Source: Anaerolineae bacterium (GTDB lineage: Bacteria > Chloroflexota > Anaerolineae > 4572-78 > NAK82). Taken from it: a stretch of DNA of 5,020 nucleotides. Under the pieces are notes generated by a model. It did no database searches. It saw only the letters and a list, made by a program, of their open reading frames with translations, and was not told the origin of the DNA. A program made the position numbers and the translations under genes. Below, piece by piece: positions 1-5,020 of this stretch (the stretch's first letter is position 1; each line of letters begins with the position of its first letter). The DNA is taken from positions 1 to 5,020 of the forward strand of contig JANXAX010000213.1 in the NCBI GenBank assembly GCA_025062175.1. Reading direction: 5' to 3'.

Positions 1-1725
1 ATCGCGCTGCTGGTGAGCACGCTCCATCACATCGCCGTAGAATGGCATGCCAAACGACTGACGGGAGCACAGCCCCCCTTTCCAGAGCGCATATCTTCCC
101 TGGCACGGCCGATGGGGTGGTTTGTGCTCACTTTGATCATCGGGACCGGGCTGGCGGCGGTGGCGCTCGTGCCTGCTTATGAGCTCAGCGGATGGACGCC
201 GCGCGCCAGCTATGATTATCAACGTGCTGGGGAGTACTCCTTGCCCCCTGCTGGGCTGATCGGGCTGTTTGTGCCCTCTTTCTTCGGACGCGACCCGGCA
301 CGGCATTGGGGCCCATGGGAGCGCGTCGAGGTGGGATATTTGGGGATTTTGCCCTTGGTGCTGGCATTGCTGGGCAGCGGAGCGGGGATACGCCACGCGC
401 GCATCGTCGGCCTGTGGACCTTGCTGGCGGCGTTCAGCCTGGTGGCCGCGCTAGGCGCCTACAGCGCTTTATATGGCTACCTGTATCAGCTGGTGCCGGG
501 GTTAGCTGGCATGCGCGCGCCGGCACGCTTCGTCTTCGTGTTCGACTTCGCCCTGGCCGGGCTGGCGGCCTATGGCATGCAGATGCTGCTGCAAGGCGCC
601 CCCGCGGCGCGCCAGCTGCTCACCCGCTTCACCCGCGCCGCCCCGTGGATCCTGGGCGGACTGGTGTTGATCGCCATGCCGCTCAGCTATCATGCGCTCA
701 TCACCAGCCAGGACAAGGACGCGGTCATCTTCGCGCGCACCGCCGCCGCCACCAACGGGCTGGTCTTCTTCAGCGGGCTGTTGGCCGCCGCGCTCGCGCT
801 GCTCTACGCCCTGCAACGCGGCTGGGTGCGTCCGACTGTCTTCGGCCTGCTCGGCGTTGTCTTGACCTTCTTCGACCTGGCCAGCCTGGGCAGCCATCTC
901 GACGTGGGCCAACACGATCCGACCGCGACATTTCACCATCCTGGCATCATTGCCTTCCTCAAGGCGGACGACTCGCTCTATCGCATCGACACGCGCACGG
1001 ACATCTGGCATCTCTGGCAACCGGATACCCCGCTGTTGCACCATCTGCAGGACATCTCCGGCGTGGTCAATCCGCTGATCCTGGCGGACTATGCGCGCTT
1101 CCTGGAGGGCATCCCCAGCCGTTCCTCACGCCTGTACGATCTGCTGAACGTCAAATATGTGATCGCCGCGCGCGAGGTGGTCTTGGATTGGCAGAAGTTT
1201 GCGCCCATCTTTGCCGACGACGGACCGCTGGCCGTGTTCCTCAACCGCGCGGCGCTGCCTCGCGCATGGGTGGTGCATCGTGCGCACAGCGTCCCCGATC
1301 AAGCAGCCGCATGGGAGGCGGTGCACGCTCCGGCGTTCGAGCCGGCGCAAGAGGTGGTCGTCGAGGGTGGCCCGGCGCTGGACGTGACCGCTCCCCGAGC
1401 TGCTGCCATCTGGATGGATCACTACGCTCTCAACGCGCTGCGATTGCGCGTGGATATGCCGGCCGAGGGCTACCTGGTGCTGAGCGAGACGTGGTATCCT
1501 GGCTGGTATGCGCGCGTGGATGGCGAACCCCAACCCATCTGGCGCGCCAACTATGCCTTCCGCGCGCTGCACCTGCCCGCTGGCCTGCATCACGTGGAGA
1601 TGGACTTCGCCCCGCGCGCGTGGACGCTGGGCCTAGCGGTCAGCCTGGTCACATTGGCGGGCGTCCTGGTTGTTGGCCTATCCCAGCTGCTCTGGAGGCA
1701 CCGGATCAGAGATTGGGGTATTTGA
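1..1725 (+). CDS. YfhO-like polytopic membrane protein, C-terminal part (5' end outside window)
   Basis: The frame is open from base 1 (I-A-L-L before the GTG at 13), no ribosome binding site precedes that GTG, and family members are usually 800 residues or more, so the start lies upstream. About 574 codons are visible. Seen: roughly eight hydrophobic segments at about codons 38-60, 79-95, 109-128, 135-165, 177-196, 215-234, 252-271 and 276-300. A long soluble stretch follows (about 305-535), then one last membrane span (about 541-564) and a basic tail. The soluble part carries SSRLYDLLNVKYVI (codons 374-387) and ETWYPGWYARVDG (496-508) followed by RANYAFRALHLPAG, both typical of the YfhO family. 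Known: YfhO is a GT-C-fold membrane protein; the Bacillus member is needed to glycosylate lipoteichoic acid. Inferred: a role in transferring sugar from a lipid carrier to an envelope polymer. The substrate cannot be told. Family is fairly sure, function less so. Confidence 0.85.
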   Translation: MALLVSTLHHIAVEWHAKRLTGAQPPFPERISSLARPMGWFVLTLIIGTGLAAVALVPAYELSGWTPRASYDYQRAGEYSLPPAGLIGLFVPSFFGRDPARHWGPWERVEVGYLGILPLVLALLGSGAGIRHARIVGLWTLLAAFSLVAALGAYSALYGYLYQLVPGLAGMRAPARFVFVFDFALAGLAAYGMQMLLQGAPAARQLLTRFTRAAPWILGGLVLIAMPLSYHALITSQDKDAVIFARTAAATNGLVFFSGLLAAALALLYALQRGWVRPTVFGLLGVVLTFFDLASLGSHLDVGQHDPTATFHHPGIIAFLKADDSLYRIDTRTDIWHLWQPDTPLLHHLQDISGVVNPLILADYARFLEGIPSRSSRLYDLLNVKYVIAAREVVLDWQKFAPIFADDGPLAVFLNRAALPRAWVVHRAHSVPDQAAAWEAVHAPAFEPAQEVVVEGGPALDVTAPRAAAIWMDHYALNALRLRVDMPAEGYLVLSETWYPGWYARVDGEPQPIWRANYAFRALHLPAGLHHVEMDFAPRAWTLGLAVSLVTLAGVLVVGLSQLLWRHRIRDWGI

Positions 1726-1741
1726 CATATCATGCTATAAT
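1713..1741 (+). promoter_or_regulatory. Likely sigma-70-type promoter with extended -10 for the XRE-TPR genes
   Basis: A perfect TATAAT lies at 1736-1741 with TG at 1733-1734, giving the extended -10 TGCTATAAT. At the standard 17-base spacing the -35 is TTGGGG (1713-1718), only half matching TTGACA, which an extended -10 can tolerate. A perfect TTGACA also lies at 1722-1727, but only 8 bases from the -10, too close to serve as its -35. The site straddles the stop codon of the membrane-protein gene in a local AT-rich dip. The first gene downstream starts at 1811, giving a leader of about 60 bases. Confidence 0.65.
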
Positions 1742-1752
1742 GTACTTGTAGC
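1734..1752. promoter_or_regulatory. Imperfect dyad overlapping the -10 box, candidate operator
   Basis: GCTATAA (1734-1740) is mirrored by TTGTAGC (1746-1752) about a five-base centre TGTAC; six of seven positions are complementary and the seventh is a T/G pair. The dyad covers the whole -10 and the probable start site of transcription. A bound repressor there would block the promoter, and the first gene downstream encodes a double-HTH protein, so autoregulation is a reasonable guess. There is no second copy in the window to support it. Confidence 0.3.
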
Positions 1753-1782
1753 ACAACCGCGTTTCGAGATCAGCGCGAGGCG

Positions 1783-1807
1783 CCTGCCAGCGGCAGGGCA
1801 AGGAGGT
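1783..1807 (+). promoter_or_regulatory. Leader hairpin and strong Shine-Dalgarno of the XRE gene
   Basis: CCTGCC (1783-1788) and GGCAGG (1792-1797) form a perfect six-pair stem with the loop AGC. Two bases later comes AAGGAGGT (1800-1807), a near-perfect Shine-Dalgarno three bases before the ATG at 1811. The Shine-Dalgarno fixes the start of the XRE gene. The hairpin leaves it free, so it may simply protect the mRNA or keep the site open. Confidence 0.5.
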
Positions 1808-1810
1808 CGT

Positions 1811-2491
1811 ATGCAAAATTTGAGGCATGAGGAGGCGAGGCTTCGCAGGAAGATGGTCGGGGTACTGCTGCAGTATGCCCGCCAACGCGCCAAGCGCACC
1901 CTCCAGGAGGCAGCCGAGGTTCTGGGTGTGACGCCCGAGGTGATCGCCGACTTCGAATGGGGGCGGCGCGACATCTCGCTGGTCGAGTTGGAAATCCTTG
2001 CCCACCTCTATCGCGTGCCGGTGGCCTACTTCTGGAGCGAGGAGATTGTCGACACCCCCTCCGATGGCCAGATCCCCGTGAAGGCGATCATCGGGTTGCG
2101 GCGGCGCATCATCGCCGTGCTGTTGCAGCAGGCACGCCTCGAGGCCGGCCGTTCGCGCGAGGAGCTGGCCCAGCTGTTGGACTGTCCTCCCACGCGCATC
2201 GCCGCCTACGAAGCGGCAGAGCGCGACATTCCCCTGGTGGAGCTGGAGGCCATGGCCCAATTCCTGGGTGTGCCGATGTCCTACTTCTTCGATCAGGGCA
2301 TCCAGCCCGCCGGCGAGCCGCTGCCCGATATGGAGGAGTTGCGACAATTGGCCGAGTTGCCCGCCGACGTGCGCCGTTTTATCATCAAGCCGGGCAACAT
2401 CCTCTATTTGCGCGCTGCAATGCAACTCAGTGCGTTGCCGGCCAGCACGCTCCGCCGCCTGGGGGAAAGCCTCCTGGACATCACCTACTGA
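1811..2491 (+). CDS. Transcriptional regulator with two tandem XRE/Cro-type HTH domains
   Basis: 226 residues, cytoplasmic, with no signal or membrane segment. HTH 1 spans about residues 15-77 (helix-turn-helix core from LQEAAEVLGV to VIADFEWGRRDIS). HTH 2 spans about 100-162 (core from REELAQLLDC to RIAAYEAAERDIP). The two align without gaps at an offset of 85 residues with 28 identities in 63 (hand count), so one arose from the other; both end in a VP-x-x-YF motif. The remaining 64 residues form a helical tail (MEELRQLAELPADVRRF) of unknown role. Known: XRE domains bind short DNA dyads, usually as dimers; a tandem pair could act as a built-in dimer. The ATG at 1811 is chosen because of the strong Shine-Dalgarno; the frame is open upstream but without a comparable site. 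It is followed ten bases later by a TPR gene, so the two are co-transcribed. Targets are unknown; self-repression at the dyad over its own promoter is possible. Confidence 0.9.
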   Translation: MQNLRHEEARLRRKMVGVLLQYARQRAKRTLQEAAEVLGVTPEVIADFEWGRRDISLVELEILAHLYRVPVAYFWSEEIVDTPSDGQIPVKAIIGLRRRIIAVLLQQARLEAGRSREELAQLLDCPPTRIAAYEAAERDIPLVELEAMAQFLGVPMSYFFDQGIQPAGEPLPDMEELRQLAELPADVRRFIIKPGNILYLRAAMQLSALPASTLRRLGESLLDITY

Positions 2492-2501
2492 GAGGGGCAC
2501 T

Positions 2502-3041
2502 ATGGGCGACTGGCAAAAGCTCCATGCCGAGGGTATCCAACATTACCACGCCAAACGCTATGCCGCTGCTGTGCAAAGCTTTGAAGCAGCATGCCGTGCC
2601 GCCGAACAAACTGGCGAACGTCACCGCCTGGCCGAAGCGCTCAACGACCTCGGCGTGGCACGGCGGGAGCTGGGCGAGTGGGACGCGGCACAGCAGGCGC
2701 TGGAAGCGGCCTATGCCTTGTTCGGCGAGCTGCAGGACGCGCGCGGACAGGCCCAGGCGCTGGGCAATCTGGCCAGCGTGCACGAAGGGCGAGGAGACTA
2801 CACTGCCGCGGCAGAAGCCTATCGCAAGTCAGCACACATGTTCGAGGCATTGGGCGAGAGCGACCTGGCGATGTATACGCGACAAGCGCTCAGCCGCCTG
2901 CACCTTGAACATAAACAATGGCTCTCTGCCATCGCTGCCTACGAAGAGGGCATCGAGGCGCTGCCAGATCGCTCGCTCAAGAAGAAAGTGTTGCGGCAGC
3001 TTATGCAGTTGCCGGGGCGTTGGTTGCGCGGCGGCCGGTGA
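2502..3041 (+). CDS. Small tetratricopeptide-repeat (TPR) protein
   Basis: 179 residues, no signal peptide or membrane span, hence probably cytoplasmic. Nearly the whole protein is TPR: repeat 1 about residues 3-36, repeat 2 about 43-76, repeat 3 about 83-116, repeat 4 about 123-154. The repeats show the usual small-residue pattern (for example ALNDLGVARRELGEWDAAQQ, then ALGNLASVHEGRGDYTAAAE). The end is basic (LKKKVLRQ to LPGRWLRGGR). The 40-residue spacing and charged, Gln/Glu-rich helices are closest to the TPR_12 type found in peptide-binding and scaffold proteins. Known: TPR arrays bind proteins or peptides; they have no catalytic activity. The ATG follows GAGAGGGG and lies ten bases after the XRE stop, so translation is probably coupled to that gene. 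Inference: partner or sensor for the XRE protein. The specific ligand is unknown. Confidence 0.9.
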   Translation: MGDWQKLHAEGIQHYHAKRYAAAVQSFEAACRAAEQTGERHRLAEALNDLGVARRELGEWDAAQQALEAAYALFGELQDARGQAQALGNLASVHEGRGDYTAAAEAYRKSAHMFEALGESDLAMYTRQALSRLHLEHKQWLSAIAAYEEGIEALPDRSLKKKVLRQLMQLPGRWLRGGR

Positions 3042-3101
3042 AAAGGAAAGCTTGAGCCGAGGTGTCGGATACGCGTCCGGTCGACATTTGGGGGCTTGAC
3101 G

Positions 3102-3109
3102 AGGAGAGG
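3102..3109 (+). promoter_or_regulatory. Ribosome binding site supporting the GTG start of the STAS gene
   Basis: AGGAGAGG lies eight bases before the GTG at 3118. An in-frame TAA at 3112-3114 excludes any earlier start, so GTG must be used. The 76-base gap after the TPR gene shows no convincing terminator and no clear promoter; a TTGACG at 3096-3101 has no -10 at a useful distance. Confidence 0.7.
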
Positions 3110-3117
3110 CGTAAACG

Positions 3118-3459
3118 GTGCAAATCACACAACAGATCGTAGACGAACACACAGTGGTGATCGCCCTGGATGGCATTCTCAACGCCACGACGGCCGATCA
3201 GCTGAAACAGACATTCCATCAGGTTGCCGAGGCGGGCACGCGCACGGTCGTGCTCGACATGAGCAAGGTGCATTTCATTGACAGCGCCGGCCTGGCGGCG
3301 CTGATTGCCGGCAGCAAGATGTTGGGGGGCGGCAACCAGTGCCTGCAACTGGCCAGCTTGCAACCCCAGGCCCAGATGCTGTTCAAGCTCACCATGTTCG
3401 ACAAGGTGTTTAGCGTGCACGCCGACGTGGCCAGCGCGCTGAAAGCGTGCCGGCGTTGA
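3118..3459 (+). CDS. STAS-domain protein, anti-sigma-factor-antagonist type (SpoIIAA/RsbV-like)
   Basis: 113 residues, a single complete STAS domain and nothing else. Residues 3-20 form the first strands (VVIALDGILNATTADQL). The diagnostic segment TVVLDMSKVHFIDSAGLAAL (43-62) contains DSAGL, whose Ser56 corresponds to the serine phosphorylated in SpoIIAA and RsbV. The length is normal for the family. Known: the unphosphorylated antagonist binds an RsbW/SpoIIAB-type kinase and so frees a sigma factor; the kinase inactivates it by phosphorylating the serine, and a PP2C phosphatase restores it. Stand-alone STAS proteins can also act on non-sigma partners. No kinase, phosphatase or sigma factor is encoded in the window, so the partners must lie elsewhere. 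It follows the XRE-TPR pair in the same direction after 76 bases and may share its transcript. The family is secure; which pathway it serves is not. Confidence 0.9.
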   Translation: MQITQQIVDEHTVVIALDGILNATTADQLKQTFHQVAEAGTRTVVLDMSKVHFIDSAGLAALIAGSKMLGGGNQCLQLASLQPQAQMLFKLTMFDKVFSVHADVASALKACRR

Positions 3460-3541
3460 GCGCGATGTGACATCCAAAAGAGCACTGGCCCTGCGTTGCA
3501 AGTTAACTTTTTGCTCCATCCCGTGATAAATGCTTTCGTCC

Positions 3542-3572
3542 TTGGCAATGGTGTCGGGATTCCACGTATTAT
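3542..3572 (+). promoter_or_regulatory. Weak promoter-like pair in the convergent intergenic region
   Basis: TTGGCA (3542-3547) and TATTAT (3567-3572) each match the consensus at five of six positions, but are 19 bases apart, longer than ideal. Transcription from here would run through the intergenic region into the 3' end of ppdK as antisense; no reading frame of note starts there. It may be chance in an AT-richer stretch. Confidence 0.2.
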
Positions 3573-3580
3573 TAAACGCC

Positions 3581-3603
3581 CCTCTCTCGAGCGATGAGAA
3601 AGG
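3581..3603. other. Imperfect hairpin in the convergent intergenic region
   Basis: CCTCTCTC (3581-3588) pairs with GAGAAAGG (3596-3603) except at one C/A mismatch, around the loop GAGCGAT. There is no T-run after it on the + strand; on the - strand it is followed by GGCGTTTAATAA, so it might be a back-up terminator for ppdK. The surrounding 281-base region between the STAS and ppdK stop codons shows no gene, tRNA or recognisable mobile element. Confidence 0.3.
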
Positions 3604-3675
3604 TGTTGGGGAATGTCGCTGCGACGCATCAAATACTCATAATATAAATCTCTCTGAGAGGACCAAATAAGAGCT

Positions 3676-3716
3676 GCAGGGCAGGCGCCCGGATGAGGCC
3701 GGGAAGCCTGCCCTGC
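3676..3716 (-). terminator. Probable rho-independent terminator of ppdK
   Basis: GCAGGGCAGGC (3676-3686) is perfectly complementary to GCCTGCCCTGC (3706-3716). Inside it a second stem, CCCGG (3688-3692) with CCGGG (3699-3703), closes the loop ATGAGG. Only one G on one side and AA on the other separate the stems. Read on the - strand the hairpin starts about 25 bases after the ppdK stop codon and is followed by CTCTTATTTGG, a moderately U-rich tail. On the + strand the following bases (GGCATTAGG) are not U-rich, so the - orientation is preferred. Confidence 0.75.
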
Positions 3717-3740
3717 GGCATTAGGAGGAGGAACGATGCC

Positions 3741-5020
3741 CTACTGCTGCTTCGGCTTGTGCTTGATCGCGGCGTGAGCCGCGGCCAGGCGCGCCACCGG
3801 CACGCGGAAGGGCGAGCAGCTCACGTAGTTCTGGTTGATCAGATGGCAAAACTCGATCGATTCAGGATCGCCCCCGTGTTCGCCGCAGATGCCCACCTCC
3901 AGGTCAGGGCGGGTGGCACGCCCTTTCTCCACCGCCATACGCATCAGCTCACCCACACCCGCCCGGTCGAGCGTCTGGAAGGGATTCTTGGGCAGGATGC
4001 CCATCTCGACATATTGCAGCAAGAAGCGCGCCTCGGCGTCATCCCGCGAGTAGCCAAAGGTCATCTGCGTCAGGTCGTTGGTGCCGAAGGAGAAGAACTG
4101 CGCCACGCTGGCAATCTCATCCGCCGTGATCGCCGCCCGCGGCACCTCGATCATCGTGCCGAACTTGTACTCGACGGTGATCCCTTTTTCCTTCATCACC
4201 TCCTGCGCGATCGCCTCCAGCTGGGGCTGGATCACCTTCAGCTCGTTGACGTGACCCGCCAGCGGGATCATCACCTCCGGCTTGACCACGACGCCCTGCT
4301 TGGCCATGTTGCACGCCGCCTCGAAGATGGCGCGTACTTGCATCTTGACGATGCCCGGCATGATGATGCTCAGCCGGATGCCGCGCAGCCCCATCATAGG
4401 GTTGCTCTCGTGCATGCTCTCGACCGCCGCCAGCAGCGCTTCCTTCTCAGCCAGGCCTTCGGTGACGCCCTTGGCGCGCATCTCGATGACTTCCTCGAGC
4501 AGCTGACGCTCACTCGGCAGAAACTCGTGCAACGGTGGGTCGATCAGGCGGATGATCACCGGCAACCCGTCCATCGCCTTGAAGATCCCTTCGAAGTCAC
4601 TGCGCTGGAAGGGCAGCAGCTCGTCCAACGCCTTCTGGCGCTCTTCCTCGCTCTTGGCCAGGATCATGCGCTGCACGATGGGCAACCGCTCCGGCTCGAA
4701 GAACATATGCTCGGTGCGGCATAGCCCAATGCCCTCAGCCCCATAGGCGCGGGCGCGCAGGGCGTCCTTGGGATAGTCGGCGTTCGCCCAGACCTGCAGC
4801 TTGCGAAATTCATCCGCCCACGAGAGCAACGTCAACAGCTCGGTCTGCTCCTCGAAGCGCGGGGTGATGGTGGGAATCTCCCCCAGGAAGGCCTCACCGG
4901 TGGCGCCGTCGATGGAAATGAATTCACCCTCTTTCACCACGACGCCGTTGACGCTCATTTGCCGCTGCTCCAGGTCGATGACCAAGTCGCTGGCGCCCAC
5001 GACGCAGGGCTTGCCGAACT
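3741..5020 (-). CDS. ppdK: Pyruvate, phosphate dikinase, C-terminal half (5' end outside window)
   Basis: Catalyses the reversible conversion of pyruvate, ATP and phosphate to PEP, AMP and pyrophosphate in the cytoplasm. About 425 of roughly 880-900 residues are visible. The frame runs to the window edge and begins with FGKPCVVGA, the end of the phosphohistidine swivelling domain, so the catalytic His lies just outside; the GTG at 5000 is internal and not a start. The rest is the PEP/pyruvate-binding TIM barrel. Counting from the first visible codon: GLCRTEHMF (Arg101), IIRLIDPPLHEF (Arg157), MIEVPRAA (Glu291), FGTNDLTQ (Asn314) and GICGEHGGDP (Cys378). These correspond to the active-site Arg, Arg, Glu, Asn and the proton-donating Cys of the Clostridium symbiosum enzyme. 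The protein ends shortly after SCSPFRVPVARLAAAHA, as usual, with a short KHKPKQQ tail. It is convergent with the STAS gene. No sign of decay. Confidence 0.97.
   Translation of the reverse strand, partial: FGKPCVVGASDLVIDLEQRQMSVNGVVVKEGEFISIDGATGEAFLGEIPTITPRFEEQTELLTLLSWADEFRKLQVWANADYPKDALRARAYGAEGIGLCRTEHMFFEPERLPIVQRMILAKSEEERQKALDELLPFQRSDFEGIFKAMDGLPVIIRLIDPPLHEFLPSERQLLEEVIEMRAKGVTEGLAEKEALLAAVESMHESNPMMGLRGIRLSIIMPGIVKMQVRAIFEAACNMAKQGVVVKPEVMIPLAGHVNELKVIQPQLEAIAQEVMKEKGITVEYKFGTMIEVPRAAITADEIASVAQFFSFGTNDLTQMTFGYSRDDAEARFLLQYVEMGILPKNPFQTLDRAGVGELMRMAVEKGRATRPDLEVGICGEHGGDPESIEFCHLINQNYVSCSPFRVPVARLAAAHAAIKHKPKQQ

Noticed and set aside
306..1751. 481-codon open frame overlapping the YfhO-like gene in another + frame
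   Set aside because: The translation is rich in Arg, Gly, Ala, Pro and His with no domain pattern, as expected of a shadow frame in GC-rich DNA; the overlapping frame has membrane spans and YfhO motifs.
1730..2500. 256-codon - strand frame opposite the XRE gene
   Set aside because: Antisense shadow: Gly-, Gln-, His- and Leu-rich without recognisable motifs, and it covers almost exactly the real gene on the other strand.
1957..3099. 380-codon open frame spanning the XRE and TPR genes
   Set aside because: It is longer than either gene, but its composition is low-complexity Arg/Pro/Ala/His, and both true genes in other frames have clear domains and ribosome binding sites.
3498..3514. GCAAG...TTTTTGC with a T-run as a terminator after the STAS gene
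   Set aside because: Only about five weak pairs, one of them G-U, and the T-run is itself part of the stem; not convincing as a rho-independent terminator.
3460..3740. Search for tRNA, CRISPR repeats, riboswitch or insertion-sequence ends in the intergenic region
   Set aside because: No cloverleaf, no regularly spaced repeats, no transposase fragment or matching terminal inverted repeats; a riboswitch would be misplaced since both genes end here.
3723..3777. GGAGGAGG followed by ATG at 3736 on the + strand, looking like a ribosome binding site and start
   Set aside because: The frame reaches a stop after 13 codons and runs antisense through the ppdK 3' end; the purine run is explained as spacer between the ppdK stop and its terminator.
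3693..4724. 343-codon + strand frame antisense to ppdK
   Set aside because: His-, Asp-, Leu- and Arg-rich translation typical of the antisense of a GC-rich gene; the opposite strand encodes unmistakable PPDK. Its start lies inside the terminator hairpin.

Overview
The window is a GC-rich bacterial chromosomal segment holding five protein-coding genes. Four lie on the + strand and one on the - strand, and the genes at both edges are cut by the window. The style (GC-rich codons, a large YfhO-type membrane protein, a tandem-XRE regulator, a stand-alone STAS protein, PPDK) resembles Chloroflexota such as Anaerolineae or Caldilineae. That placement is an impression from protein character, not a database result.

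Layout: 1-1725 (+) is the C-terminal part of a polytopic YfhO-like membrane protein. A good extended -10 promoter (TGCTATAAT) sits right at its stop codon and is overlapped by an imperfect dyad that could be an operator. 1811-2491 (+) encodes a 226-residue regulator with two XRE-type helix-turn-helix domains that arose by internal duplication. Ten bases later, 2502-3041 (+) encodes a 179-residue protein made almost wholly of TPR repeats. After a 76-base gap, 3118-3459 (+) encodes a 113-residue STAS protein of the anti-sigma-factor-antagonist type with the phosphorylatable serine in place. 3460-3740 is a convergent intergenic region with short palindromes, a weak promoter-like pair and a strong hairpin. 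The hairpin is best read as the terminator of the - strand gene. 3741-5020 (-) is the C-terminal half of pyruvate, phosphate dikinase with the residues expected of the PEP/pyruvate-binding active site.

Functionally, the middle three genes look like a small regulatory cluster: DNA binding (XRE x2), protein-protein interaction (TPR) and possibly partner switching (STAS). The XRE and TPR genes are almost certainly co-transcribed. Whether STAS belongs to the same transcript is open. The flanking membrane protein (envelope glycosylation family) and PPDK (pyruvate/PEP interconversion) appear unrelated to it. The most notable candidate novelty is the XRE-XRE plus TPR pair, which looks like a split version of the HTH-TPR sensor-regulators. 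Nothing here amounts to a clear, complete undescribed system.
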